Positions 34,627 through 43,683 of a stretch of DNA of 64,000 nt are shown here, piece after piece. Every line of letters begins with the position of its first letter. The first letter of the stretch is position 1. Source of the DNA: Ekhidna lutea (GTDB lineage Bacteria; Bacteroidota; Bacteroidia; Cytophagales; Cyclobacteriaceae); assembly GCF_900188325.1 (NCBI RefSeq), contig NZ_FZPD01000001.1, forward strand, positions 248,001 to 312,000, read 5' to 3'. Below the pieces are notes generated by a model. That model was given only the letters and a program-made list of their open reading frames with translations, had not been told where the DNA came from and ran no database searches. Both the position numbers and the translations under genes were made by a program.

Positions 34627-36720
34627 TTATGAGATTCTCCCCCAATTCACTGTATTTTTACTAAAAGAATCGATATGAGATTTGATCATTTGGTGCTCAG
34701 GCTTTTGAAGTTTGGGATCCGTTTTTAAAATATCCTGAGCGGCAATGCGGGCGGTCTTTAGAATCTCACCATCTTTCACCAGATCTGAAACCAATAAATC
34801 CAGCACTCCACTCTGACGTGTGCCCATCAGGTCTCCGGGACCTCTAAGCTCGAGATCTACTTCTGCAATTTTAAATCCATCTGTTGTGTCAACCATGGTT
34901 CGCAACCTTTTACGACCATCAGTGCTTAGCTTAACACCCGACATTAAAATGCAATAAGATTGTTCTGCGCCTCTTCCAACTCTACCTCTTAGCTGATGTA
35001 ACTGTGAAAGTCCAAACCGCTCTGCATTTTCTATAACCATAATGGATGCATTTGGCACATTTACCCCAACTTCAATCACGGTGGTAGCCACCATGATTTG
35101 CGTTTCACCTTTTACGAATCGCTGCATCTCCCATTCTTTATCTTCAGCCTTCATTTTTCCATGTACGATTGAGATTTGATAATTGGGAAAACGCCTGGTT
35201 ATTCCTTCATATCCATCCATTAAATCTTTGTAGTCCAGCGTAGCAGACTCCTCTATGAGTGGATAGACGATATAGGCTTGCCTGCCTTTTTTAATTTCTT
35301 TTTCCACAAACCCGAACATTTCGAGCCGCTTAGTTTCAAAGAAGTGTTTTGTTTTTATTGGCTTCCTTCCTGCCGGCAGTTCATCTATGACGGAGACATC
35401 AAGATCACCATATAGTGTCATTGCCAACGTACGTGGAATAGGCGTGGCTGTCATAACCAACACATGAGGATAAGTGTCCTTTGTTTTTGTCCATAGCTTG
35501 GCCCGCTGCGCAACGCCAAACCGGTGCTGTTCGTCGATCACAGCCAATCCTAAATTCTTAAACTTGACTTTATCTTCAAGCAAAGCATGCGTCCCAACCA
35601 AAATGGTAATTACACCAGACATCAGTCCTTCATGGATCAGCTTCCGCTCCGAAGTAGGGGTTGAGCCCGTTAGTCTGGCCATCTGTATTCCCAGGGGTTT
35701 GGTCCATTCTTGCAATCCTTTGAAATGCTGCTCAGCCAGAATTTCGGTTGGCGCCATAAAAGCACACTGAAACCCGGAACCGATTGCAATGAGTATTGAT
35801 AGAAAAGCAACCATTGTTTTCCCACTTCCTACATCTCCTTGTACCAGCCGATTCATTTGCTGACCAGATCGGAAGTCTGCGTAGATTTCCTTGACTACTC
35901 GTTTTTGTGCCCCGGTAAGCTCAAAAGGTATGTGCTTTTCATAAAATTGATTGAGGAGGTCACTGGTGTTGATGATGGCTCCTTTATACTTTTCCGTTCG
36001 GGCAATTTTTAGTTTGATGAGCCGAAGCTGAACAAAGAACAGTTCCTCGAACTTCATTCGGTTTTGAGCGATGATAAGTTGCTGAGCATTCCGAGGAAAA
36101 TGCATGGCCACCACAGCCGTTTTCTTATCGATCAATTTAAACTTTTGGAGGAGGTGATGGGGTAAGGTCTCAGGAATGTGATTAACAGCCTCGACCAATA
36201 ACACTTTCATTGCTTTGGTTATAAACTTACTGTCCATCCCCTTCTTCTTCATTTTCTCAGAGGTATGATAGACAGGGATCAGATATCCTCCTTTGGCATT
36301 CTTTTCAGTGAGTACCTCTACTTCCGGGTGAGCAATGTTGAATTTTCCATTATATAAAGTGGCCTTTCCGAAAGCCACATATTTCACGCCAATCGTCAGG
36401 CTTTTTTGGACCCATTGTATCCCTTTGAACCACACCATTTCAATGGAGCCGGTTTCATCCGCAAACACTCCGACCAACCGTGCCCTTCTTCCTATACCTA
36501 TCGTTTTGAAAGATTTGAATTCTCCAATGAGCTGAACATATGGAAGGTCTGGTTGTAGCTCTTTGACCTTATAAAACTTGCTGCGATCCTCATGACGAAA
36601 AGGGTAGTGCTGGAGGAGGTCAGCGAATGTGAAGATTTGCAATTCTTTGTTGAGAGTTTCGGCTCGATGAGGGCCAACTCCCTTTAGGAACTCAATAGAT
36701 CGATCAAAGAATTGATGCAT
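34627..36720 (-). CDS. recG: ATP-dependent DNA helicase RecG
   Basis: The protein has 697 residues. It regresses replication forks and branch-migrates recombination intermediates. The N-terminal wedge OB domain precedes the helicase motifs GDVGSGKTMVAF (Walker A), VIDEQHRFGV (motif II) and TATPIPRTLAMTLYGD (III), and QLRGRVGRG (motif VI) lies near the C-terminus. The stop is covered by a small hairpin at 34614-34633 that lacks a T-run. A terminator-like GGGAGC hairpin lies just upstream of the start. Confidence 0.96.
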   Translation of the reverse strand: MHQFFDRSIEFLKGVGPHRAETLNKELQIFTFADLLQHYPFRHEDRSKFYKVKELQPDLPYVQLIGEFKSFKTIGIGRRARLVGVFADETGSIEMVWFKGIQWVQKSLTIGVKYVAFGKATLYNGKFNIAHPEVEVLTEKNAKGGYLIPVYHTSEKMKKKGMDSKFITKAMKVLLVEAVNHIPETLPHHLLQKFKLIDKKTAVVAMHFPRNAQQLIIAQNRMKFEELFFVQLRLIKLKIARTEKYKGAIINTSDLLNQFYEKHIPFELTGAQKRVVKEIYADFRSGQQMNRLVQGDVGSGKTMVAFLSILIAIGSGFQCAFMAPTEILAEQHFKGLQEWTKPLGIQMARLTGSTPTSERKLIHEGLMSGVITILVGTHALLEDKVKFKNLGLAVIDEQHRFGVAQRAKLWTKTKDTYPHVLVMTATPIPRTLAMTLYGDLDVSVIDELPAGRKPIKTKHFFETKRLEMFGFVEKEIKKGRQAYIVYPLIEESATLDYKDLMDGYEGITRRFPNYQISIVHGKMKAEDKEWEMQRFVKGETQIMVATTVIEVGVNVPNASIMVIENAERFGLSQLHQLRGRVGRGAEQSYCILMSGVKLSTDGRKRLRTMVDTTDGFKIAEVDLELRGPGDLMGTRQSGVLDLLVSDLVKDGEILKTARIAAQDILKTDPKLQKPEHQMIKSHIDSFSKNTVNWGRIS

Positions 36721-36750
36721 GTGGCTAAGATAATCGGAAGCATAAAAAAA

Positions 36751-36766
36751 GGGAGCAGAAGCTCCC
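36751..36766 (-). terminator. GGGAGC hairpin terminator upstream of recG
   Basis: GGGAGC (36751-36756) and GCTCCC (36761-36766) form a 6-base stem with an AGAA loop. Read leftward it is followed by seven T residues (36744-36750). Its stem matches two other terminators at 36860-36878 and 37944-37962. Confidence 0.75.
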
Positions 36767-36859
36767 TTTGGTTCACCGTATTATCTTCTCATAATAATTT
36801 GGTGTTGTTAATCAACCCCGCAATATAATATTTTGATTTAAAGTAAAAGCAGAAAAAAG

Positions 36860-36878
36860 GGAGCTTTTTAAGCTCCCT
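36860..36878 (-). terminator. Terminator of the first M57 metalloprotease gene
   Basis: A perfect 8-base stem, GGGAGCTT with AAGCTCCC, closes a 3-base loop. Leftward it runs into a T-rich tail. It lies 36 bases beyond the protease stop. Confidence 0.85.
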
Positions 36879-36913
36879 CTAAAAACACCTTAGGTTAATG
36901 TTAGTTTGTTTGA

Positions 36914-37819
36914 TTAGTACAGGTAGTCTAGTGCAGTCTTATCGTCATTGTTGAAAGGACGATTTCCTCCATCAGTACAAGCTAGCATCCATGACTTTTT
37001 GGATAATGAAGCACCTGTAGGAGTTCCCGGAATGTGATTGGCACCAATTGATCCTTCACCTTCATCTCCTCCGCTTCCACAGGAAATACTTCTATCGAAA
37101 TAGTCTGTGTGACGGAAACCTATGCAGTGGCCAATTTCATGGGCCATTATAGTTGCTATTCCGTTAACAGAAAGACCATAATTGGTTTCAAGTACCCCAC
37201 TCATTTTTATTTGACCGTATGGATCACAATTATTTGGGAACCCAGCCGAGCCAAGCACTCCTCTGTTTTCGTCTCTCTTGCTTAGTCTTGAGAAAACAAT
37301 ATCAGCACCAGAAGACGAGTTGGTTCTTTGGAAGGTCAGCAATAGGTTTTCTGCATTGTATCGAGAGATGGCCTCATCCAATGCTGCACCATAAGTGGAT
37401 GGAAACGAAGCAGATGATGATGTTTTATTAGGACCTTTTCCAGGAGGAGGCCCTCCGCCGTTTCCACCTCCACCTCCTCCACCGTCAGAGGTTCCTTCAT
37501 CCATGTATATGGATATTACTCTTCCACCTCCCGGGCATACCAATTCATTGGTGCTGTATTGCTCAGCAGTGGCGAGTGTTTTTGGCATAGCCATTTCGGC
37601 AATGGTCTCATCCGTTAGATAAATGTCACCTTCTACAAGATAACCTTCATTGAACGTAGTTGGGACGAAGTTGTCCACATCAAATCCTAATGCTGCTATT
37701 TGAGCAACAACATCCTCCGGAACCGAATAGTCTTCGGCTTCTGGTTCCTGATCAGAACAGGAAAATAGCATAACACTTGCCATTAGAGCAAGCGATAATA
37801 TTCTCATAATTCTCTTCAT
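36914..37819 (-). CDS. M57-type zinc metalloprotease lipoprotein, copy 1
   Basis: The protein has 301 residues. A lipoprotein signal peptide ends at LFSC. Residues 227-237, HEIGHCIGFRH, are the metzincin-like zinc motif of the dual-action HEIGH (M57) peptidases. Cysteines follow in DRSISC and LACTDGG. A Gly/Pro/Lys-rich linker (GGGGGGGNGGGPPPG) near residue 115 is absent from the neighbouring copy. The two genes are tandem duplicates, and even the DNA around the stop codon and terminator is conserved. It is probably surface-exposed, with a substrate that cannot be predicted. Confidence 0.85.
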   Translation of the reverse strand: MKRIMRILSLALMASVMLFSCSDQEPEAEDYSVPEDVVAQIAALGFDVDNFVPTTFNEGYLVEGDIYLTDETIAEMAMPKTLATAEQYSTNELVCPGGGRVISIYMDEGTSDGGGGGGGNGGGPPPGKGPNKTSSSASFPSTYGAALDEAISRYNAENLLLTFQRTNSSSGADIVFSRLSKRDENRGVLGSAGFPNNCDPYGQIKMSGVLETNYGLSVNGIATIMAHEIGHCIGFRHTDYFDRSISCGSGGDEGEGSIGANHIPGTPTGASLSKKSWMLACTDGGNRPFNNDDKTALDYLY

Positions 37820-37943
37820 AATAATTAGGGTTTTTTGATTAAGGTGTTTTCGCTATAACCCAAGGTAAGAAATTATCAGAAGGAATACAATCTATTGTCT
37901 TTAAACCGAAATACAGGGGTTCGTTTTGTAAAAAACATAAAAA

Positions 37944-37962
37944 GGGAGCTATAATAGCTCCC
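37944..37962 (-). terminator. Terminator of the second M57 metalloprotease gene
   Basis: A perfect 8-base stem, GGGAGCTA with TAGCTCCC, closes the loop TAA. It is followed leftward by a T run. It duplicates the arrangement at 36860-36878, with the same GGGAGC stem. Confidence 0.85.
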
Positions 37963-37999
37963 TTTTCAAAACACCCTTAGGTTAATGTTAGTTTTTTGA

Positions 38000-38863
38000 T
38001 CAGTATAGGTAATCTAGTGCAGTCTTATCGTCATTGTTGAATGGACGATTTCCTCCATCAGTACATGCTAGCATCCATGATTTTTTAGATGCAGTTGCAC
38101 CTGTTGGAGTTCCAGGAATGTGGTTTGCACCTACACCGCCATCACCTTCGTTTGCAGTGCTTCCACCACAAGAGATGCTTCTGTCAAAGTAATCTGTGTG
38201 GCGGAATCCGATGCAGTGACCCATTTCATGAGCAATGATAGTAGCAATGCCATCAGTGCTAAGTCCGTAAGAAGACTCAAGAACACCACTCATTTTGATT
38301 TCACCGTAAGGGTCGCCTGAAGCAGTAGGAAAACCTGCTGATCCTAGAACGCCTCTTCTTTCGTCTCTCTTGCTTAATCTAGTCATAACAATATCAGCAC
38401 CTGAAGAAGATGTAACTCTTTGGAAAGAGATCATAAGATTTTCTGAATTATATCGAGAAATGGCTTCATCAAGGCCGGCAATCATTGCCGGGCTGTACCC
38501 GCCACTTCCTTTTTTGCCTCGTCCGCCTCCAGAGCTTTCTTCCGGTGCGTAGATAGTGATCACGCGACCACCACCAGCATTGACCAGGTTGTCGGTGCTA
38601 TACTGCTCTACAGAAGCAAGCGGATTTCCCTGACCCATTTCAGCAATGGTTTGGTCAGTTAAATAAATATCACCTTCTACAAGGTATCCATTTTCAAACT
38701 TGGTAGGAACCCAATTCTGCACATCAAATCCTAATGCAGCTATTTGTGCAACAACATCAGCTGGTACAGAAAGATCGTCGGCAATTGGCTCTTGCTCAGA
38801 GCATGAAACAAATGTGAAACCTGCCAGCACAGCAAGAGTCATCAAGTAATTAATTCTTCTCAT
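38000..38863 (-). CDS. M57-type zinc metalloprotease lipoprotein, copy 2
   Basis: The protein has 287 residues. The lipobox is TFVSC. The zinc motif HEMGHCIGFRH is at residues 212-222, and the C-terminal ~65 residues are nearly identical to copy 1 (KSWMLACTDGG, RPFNNDDKTALDYLY). The middle linker is short and Gly-rich (SSGGGRGKKGSGG). This was presumably the upstream partner in a tandem duplication. Each copy has its own terminator, so they may be regulated separately. Confidence 0.85.
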   Translation of the reverse strand: MRRINYLMTLAVLAGFTFVSCSEQEPIADDLSVPADVVAQIAALGFDVQNWVPTKFENGYLVEGDIYLTDQTIAEMGQGNPLASVEQYSTDNLVNAGGGRVITIYAPEESSGGGRGKKGSGGYSPAMIAGLDEAISRYNSENLMISFQRVTSSSGADIVMTRLSKRDERRGVLGSAGFPTASGDPYGEIKMSGVLESSYGLSTDGIATIIAHEMGHCIGFRHTDYFDRSISCGGSTANEGDGGVGANHIPGTPTGATASKKSWMLACTDGGNRPFNNDDKTALDYLY

Positions 38864-39005
38864 AATATTTTATTTTGATAAATGGGGTGTTTAAGTCACC
38901 CGGCAATCTAGCAAAGTCAAATAAACCAAACAAACAATTGAGAAAATTGAACGAATAAAAATAAAATACTCTACTACAAGTAAAAATAATATGTATTATT
39001 GTAGG

Positions 39006-39569
39006 TTAATCTCGCCACTCAAGACTGGTGAGAAGGTGAATGATGTCCTGTTTGAGGTAATGAATAACAGGAGCTAAAGAATCGTTTTTAGTGGCAGTTC
39101 TGAAATAAAGTGCTCCCCTCAGAAAATGATTGGTACTATCTGAAACATGAAACTGTGCCTGGGTCGGAACTTCTCCTTCCAGCTCGGTAAAAGAGGCATA
39201 TAAACCACTGGGCAATTCAAGGATACTTTCCTCGATAGCATACGCCTTCACATTATGCTGCGAAGTAAGCTTGTAGGAATCGCTAAGGTATTCGCGAATT
39301 ATGGAGTCGGTTACCGGCTTGTATGTGATCTGGATTGTTGCACCCATATCTTGATAATGAAGGTTGATCCAGTATCGCTCCGTTATCCAACTGGAATCCC
39401 TGAGCAGAGTCGCATGTTTTGAATACTCAAATTGATATGGCAGGGTGTCAGGCAAAGAGCGATAGGAAGCTTGTGGTAAATCAATACGATTGAATCCTTT
39501 AGGCTTTGGCAGATAGTCAGCTCCACAGGCTACAGAAAGAAAAACAAAAAGGATCAGGAGGTATTTCAT
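39006..39569 (-). CDS. gldD: Gliding motility lipoprotein GldD
   Basis: The protein has 187 residues. The lipoprotein signal ends at SVAC. The motif [14 protein letters not shown] is the GldD signature near the mature N-terminus, and [20 protein letters not shown] is a conserved C-terminal segment. GldD is required for gliding and T9SS function in flavobacteria. It follows gldE by 18 bases in the same transcript, giving the mutY-ssb-gldE-gldD order known from Flavobacterium. Confidence 0.92.
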   Translation of the reverse strand: MKYLLILFVFLSVACGADYLPKPKGFNRIDLPQASYRSLPDTLPYQFEYSKHATLLRDSSWITERYWINLHYQDMGATIQITYKPVTDSIIREYLSDSYKLTSQHNVKAYAIEESILELPSGLYASFTELEGEVPTQAQFHVSDSTNHFLRGALYFRTATKNDSLAPVIHYLKQDIIHLLTSLEWRD

Positions 39570-39587
39570 AAGCTTGCAAAGCTTGGG

Positions 39588-40949
39588 TTAATCTTCAAAC
39601 CCTGCAACGTTACTTTTATCTGAATTAATATAAACACGCAGGCGCTTGATTCTTCTTTGGTCTACTGCAACTACAGTGAACACAAAATGTAAGAAACGTA
39701 TTTTTTCTCCGGCACTTGGCAGCTTGGTATTCATCTCCAATACAAGCCCTCCCAGTGATTCACTTTCTCCTTTGACGGTATCAAAAAGTGTAATGTCTGA
39801 ATCGGTGATTTTGCAAAAATCGTTGAGTGATGTTTTGCCTTCAAAAATAAAGGTTTGATTATCAAGCTTATTGTAGGCAACATCACTATCATCGTCAAAC
39901 TCATCGTTGATTTCGCCTACAATTTCTTCAATCACATCTTCCATGGTTATCAGCCCGGAAGTACCTCCGTATTCATCGATCACCACGGCAATGTGCACCT
40001 GCTTCTCTTGAAAATCCTTAAACAGATCATCGATCTTTTTACTCTCCGGAACAAAGAATGCAGGACGAAGTAGCTCTTGCCACGCAAAGTCTTCTTCTTC
40101 ACCAATATGAGGAAGGAGGTCTTTGATGTATAGAATGCCATCTACTTTATCAACGGTTTCTGTGAAAATAGGAATACGTGAGTAGCCGGTCTTATTGACC
40201 TGATTCATCAATTCATGAAAGTGGGTCTCCCGATCAATAGCTGTAATGTCGATTCTGGACTTCATAACCTGCTTCACAGAGAGGGTGCCAAAGTTTACAA
40301 TCCCTTTTAAAATTCCCTTTTCTTCTTCGCTGACCTCTTCCTTTTCCACTGAAATTTCTAAAGCCTGATTGATCTCTTCGACCGATAGGTTATATCCCTT
40401 CTTTTCCATTCTCCTTTCAATTAGCCCAGTCACACTCATCAAGAACCATGAGATAGGCTTAAAAAACTTGTATGAAATGAGAAGTAAACTGGAAGTAAGC
40501 TTTGCAAATGCCGTCCCATTGTGATTGGCATAAACCTTAGGAATAATCTCTCCAAAAAAGATGATCAGGATGGTAATTGCTGAAGTTAGAATTACAATGG
40601 TTAATCCTTGCTTTCCTTGAGGACCAACTATTTGCCAGGTGGCAAAAGTTGAGATAGTGACGATAAAAATATTGATAAGGTTATTAAGAATAAGAATGGT
40701 AGCCAATAACCTCTTAGGATGATGCAGCAGCCGACTGATCCGTTGTTCTTTTAGGTCAGCGGAGGCAGTAAATTCTTTAATCTGATTGTGAGAAAAAGAA
40801 AAGAATGCCACCTCTGATCCAGAAACCAGCCCTGACAAGCCTAATAGCACCAGCACCACCAACCCGTTGATCAGGTAAAATGAAAATGGCATTTCTGCCA
40901 TCATACTTAATAAAATCGTGGGGAATGGATCGTCTAAAGATGTTTCCAA
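39588..40949 (-). CDS. gldE: Gliding motility membrane protein GldE (CNNM/CorC-like)
   Basis: The protein has 453 residues. An N-terminal CNNM (DUF21) membrane domain with about four helices, including SGLVSGSEVAFFSF, is followed by two CBS domains (IDITAIDRETHFHEL and HIAVVIDEYGGTSGLITMED). A CorC/HlyC C-terminal domain ends the protein. GldE is thought to support GldD and may partly substitute for it. It is similar to magnesium/cobalt efflux proteins, so an ion-transport role is possible. It lies 18 bases before gldD and 16 after ssb. Confidence 0.93.
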   Translation of the reverse strand: METSLDDPFPTILLSMMAEMPFSFYLINGLVVLVLLGLSGLVSGSEVAFFSFSHNQIKEFTASADLKEQRISRLLHHPKRLLATILILNNLINIFIVTISTFATWQIVGPQGKQGLTIVILTSAITILIIFFGEIIPKVYANHNGTAFAKLTSSLLLISYKFFKPISWFLMSVTGLIERRMEKKGYNLSVEEINQALEISVEKEEVSEEEKGILKGIVNFGTLSVKQVMKSRIDITAIDRETHFHELMNQVNKTGYSRIPIFTETVDKVDGILYIKDLLPHIGEEEDFAWQELLRPAFFVPESKKIDDLFKDFQEKQVHIAVVIDEYGGTSGLITMEDVIEEIVGEINDEFDDDSDVAYNKLDNQTFIFEGKTSLNDFCKITDSDITLFDTVKGESESLGGLVLEMNTKLPSAGEKIRFLHFVFTVVAVDQRRIKRLRVYINSDKSNVAGFED

Positions 40950-40965
40950 CTACTAATTTTTTTGG

Positions 40966-41415
40966 TTAAAATGGGAGGTCATCCGTCGCGTCACTAGTCG
41001 TATCTTGAGATGGGGCTGACTCCTGTTGCACAGGTTGGCTTTGACTCTGGGAATAATCTCCGCCTTGTTGTGAAGAACCACCACCACTCCCGCCTAGCAT
41101 GGTCATATTGTCGCCAACTACTTCTGTGGTATACCTGGTTACTCCATCCTTTTCCCAGGATCTGGTTCGGAGCTTACCTTCTACATAAATCATGTCGCCT
41201 TTTTTCACGTACTTCTCAGCTACTTCAGCCAAACCTCTCCATAGCACAACGTTGTGCCACTCAGTTTGTTCCCTTTTTTCACCTGTTTGACGGTCCTTAT
41301 ATGTTTCAGAAGTGGCCATAGAAAAGTTGGCCACTGTTGCTCCATTTTCAAGGTGTCGCACTTCAGGATCTTTACCCAGACGACCGACTAAGATTACTTT
41401 GTTTACTCCAGACAT
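40966..41415 (-). CDS. ssb: Single-stranded DNA-binding protein
   Basis: The protein has 149 residues. The OB-fold begins [20 protein letters not shown], with the conserved [22 protein letters not shown] segment broken only by length. A Gly/Gln/Ser-rich linker leads to the acidic C-terminal tip DDLPF, which binds partner proteins. It is the second gene of the mutY-ssb-gldE-gldD transcript. Confidence 0.95.
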   Translation of the reverse strand: MSGVNKVILVGRLGKDPEVRHLENGATVANFSMATSETYKDRQTGEKREQTEWHNVVLWRGLAEVAEKYVKKGDMIYVEGKLRTRSWEKDGVTRYTTEVVGDNMTMLGGSGGGSSQQGGDYSQSQSQPVQQESAPSQDTTSDATDDLPF

Positions 41416-41427
41416 AATTCTTAATGA

Positions 41428-42480
41428 TTATTCAATACCTATTCGTTGTAGGTAATTTACGATTAGTTTAGGTTTTGGCAAATTTAGCACTTCCTCAACG
41501 GAATATGACTTTAAAGCACTGTTTTGCATTAGAGTATTTGCTGAATGATCTGAAATATCTACCAGGTAGAACCTCGCAAATATTTTTTGATGACTGAGTA
41601 TATGTACGAATGGGGTTGAAACGTCTTCCAATAACAACTTTTCAATATTCAGTTTTTTGTTTGTTTCTTCCATCACTTCGACTTCATTTTTCTTGCCTTC
41701 AAGAAGGTAGAAATCAAAGAGGCCGGTCCATACATCCTTTTCCCGTCTTTCATTTAAAAACAAACATTCATGATTTTTGAAAACGACATAATGAAAATGT
41801 CGATCACGAACTTTTGTTTTTGCTGTTTTAACAGGGAGTGATTTTTGACTTTTGTTTTTAAACGCAAAACAGTCGAATTGAAATTCACACTGATCACACT
41901 GGGGACTTGGCGAACAGACAGTTGCTCCAAACTCCATCATTGCCTGATTGAAAATCCCCGGGCGGCTTAATGAAATTTCTTCTTCTAGTATTTTTTCAAA
42001 CACTCTTCGAGTGGAGGCCTTAGATATATCACTTTTTATTCCAAAATACCTTGAAGCAAACCTGAACACATTCCCATCTACTACAGGTCTTGGTTCATCA
42101 AAACAAATTGAAGCAATGGCTGCAGCAGTATAAGGGCCGATTCCTTTTAGTTTAAGTATCTCATTGTATGAAGATGGAAAAACACCTTTCAAATCTTTTG
42201 AAATGTATTTTGCTGTAAAGTGAAGATTTCTAGCCCTTGAATAGTAACCAAGTCCCTGCCACAATCTCAACACTTTTTCTTCAGGGGCATTTGCCAGGTC
42301 ATTAATTGTTGGGAATGTTTCCATAAAGTTGAGCCAATATGGCAATCCCTGGTCAACTCTTGTTTGCTGAAGGATAATTTCAGACAACCAAACCGGATAA
42401 GGGTCTTTCGTTTTGCGCCAAGGAAGATCACGCTTTCTCTCTGTATACCAATTAATTAGCCTTTCGGCAAATGTTTTCAC
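41428..42480 (-). CDS. mutY: Adenine DNA glycosylase MutY
   Basis: The protein has 350 residues. It excises A opposite 8-oxoG. Visible are the catalytic Glu region WLSEIILQQTRVDQG, the helix-hairpin-helix LKGIGPYTAAAIASI, the catalytic Asp in VVDGNVFRF, and the 4Fe-4S cysteines C-x6-C-x2-C-x5-C around residue 195-212. A NUDIX-like domain at the C-terminus recognises 8-oxoG. It is the first gene of the gld operon, which is also its position in Flavobacterium. Confidence 0.94.
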   Translation of the reverse strand: MKTFAERLINWYTERKRDLPWRKTKDPYPVWLSEIILQQTRVDQGLPYWLNFMETFPTINDLANAPEEKVLRLWQGLGYYSRARNLHFTAKYISKDLKGVFPSSYNEILKLKGIGPYTAAAIASICFDEPRPVVDGNVFRFASRYFGIKSDISKASTRRVFEKILEEEISLSRPGIFNQAMMEFGATVCSPSPQCDQCEFQFDCFAFKNKSQKSLPVKTAKTKVRDRHFHYVVFKNHECLFLNERREKDVWTGLFDFYLLEGKKNEVEVMEETNKKLNIEKLLLEDVSTPFVHILSHQKIFARFYLVDISDHSANTLMQNSALKSYSVEEVLNLPKPKLIVNYLQRIGIE

Positions 42481-42525
42481 TTCGATGACTTAATAATTTA
42501 GAAATCCTTTTTTTATGTGAAGGTG

Positions 42526-42539
42526 CAAATTTAATTTTG
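42526..42539. promoter_or_regulatory. Face-to-face overlapping -7 elements for mutY and HU
   Basis: On the minus strand 42533-42526 reads TAAATTTG. On the plus strand 42532-42539 reads TAATTTTG. Both are perfect TAnnTTTG elements and overlap by two bases, so RNA polymerase could occupy only one at a time. The -33 elements are weak. Confidence 0.5.
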
Positions 42540-42578
42540 GCCTCCCAATTTTAACACCCACCTATAAACCAGACAGTT

Positions 42579-42869
42579 GTGACAAAAGCTGATGTGATTA
42601 ACGAGATATCCGATAAAACAGGAATTGATAAGGCAGATGTGCAAGCTTCTGTTGAGGCTTTCTTTACTGTGGTAAAGAACAATATGGCCAATGGAGAAAA
42701 TGTGTATGTGAGAGGGTTTGGCAGCTTTGTGAATAAGAAGCGAGCAAAAAAGATCGCCAGAAATATCTCTAAGAACACCGCCATTGTGATTGACGAACAT
42801 TACATTCCGTCTTTCAAACCATCTAAAATTTTTGTTGAGAAAATTAAAAACTCGCCAAAAATCAAGTGA
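42579..42869 (+). CDS. HU-family DNA-binding protein
   Basis: The protein has 96 residues and uses a GTG start. The HU/IHF fold is clear: helical N-terminus TKADVINEISDKTGIDKADV, then VRGFGSFVNKKRAKKIARN and the arm and C-terminal NISKNTAIVI to PSFKPSK. It bends and compacts DNA. It diverges from mutY. Its stop overlaps the start of the TPR gene in a GTGA arrangement, so the two are co-translated. Confidence 0.94.
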   Translation: MTKADVINEISDKTGIDKADVQASVEAFFTVVKNNMANGENVYVRGFGSFVNKKRAKKIARNISKNTAIVIDEHYIPSFKPSKIFVEKIKNSPKIK

Positions 42870-43651
42870 CAAGAGCACAACTAATTCTTGTACTTGGAGC
42901 GATTGCACTTGCAGTGATTTTATTTCAATTACCAAGGAGTGTCGTTGAAAACGAGCAGCTTCAGGAGGTGACAGAAACCAAAAGTCACTCCATGGAGATT
43001 CCTCAAGAAGTTGAAACTCAGATCAATGAGTTAAGAAGATTGCTTCAAGAGGAAGGAAATTTTGATAAAAAAGCTAACTTTGCGCACTCTTTGGCGAGAC
43101 AGTATCTCGATTATGGGGTATTAGACAGTGCTGCGAGGTATGCTGAGTTTATTGAGCAAGGGAGTAATAGCCCTTCTGAGCTTGTAGCGGATATTTATTT
43201 TACGGCATATGAAAGGTCTTCGGGCCCGGAGCAGGCTAAAGCATTTGCGGTTAAAGCCAGAGAAATTTTACAGCGCCTGTTGGATAAAGATCCAACAAAC
43301 CTTTTTATTAAGAACAGATTGGCGATGACGCTTGTTGTTTCTGAAAACCCCATGGCAGGGGTAGCTATGCTAAGAGAAATTTTAGCAACAGATGAAACCA
43401 ACAGACAGGCCATTTTGAACCTTGGACTTTTAGCTATTCAAAGCGGACAGTTTGAGAGAGCTAAGGAACGCTTTGAAAATTTGATATCACTGAATGCCGG
43501 CGATCATGAAGCGAAGCTTTATCTAGCGGTATCAATGATGGAAATAAATCAACAATCGCAGGCACGCCTGCTTTTGGAGGAAATTTTAGCCACTCAGGAT
43601 TCCATTCCTGCCATCAAAATGATGGCGAATGATTACTTGAAAGGGCTCTAA
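42866..43651 (+). CDS. Membrane-anchored TPR protein
   Basis: The protein has 261 residues, starting with GTG. A single hydrophobic segment (LILVLGAIALAVILFQL, about residues 5-21) anchors it, with the rest probably facing the periplasm. The region from about 95 to 255 has TPR-like units (ILNLGLLAIQSGQFERAKERF, DHEAKLYLAVSMMEINQQ). It overlaps HU and is followed 32 bases later by a 29-codon basic gene and then rng. A scaffold function is probable; a specific role is not known. Confidence 0.75.
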   Translation: MTRAQLILVLGAIALAVILFQLPRSVVENEQLQEVTETKSHSMEIPQEVETQINELRRLLQEEGNFDKKANFAHSLARQYLDYGVLDSAARYAEFIEQGSNSPSELVADIYFTAYERSSGPEQAKAFAVKAREILQRLLDKDPTNLFIKNRLAMTLVVSENPMAGVAMLREILATDETNRQAILNLGLLAIQSGQFERAKERFENLISLNAGDHEAKLYLAVSMMEINQQSQARLLLEEILATQDSIPAIKMMANDYLKGL

Positions 43652-43683
43652 AACATTTTTAAAAATTTTAAAAAACAGAAATT

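Noticed and set aside
42531-42935. Frames antisense to the HU gene
   Set aside because: They mirror a clear HU fold and have no independent support.
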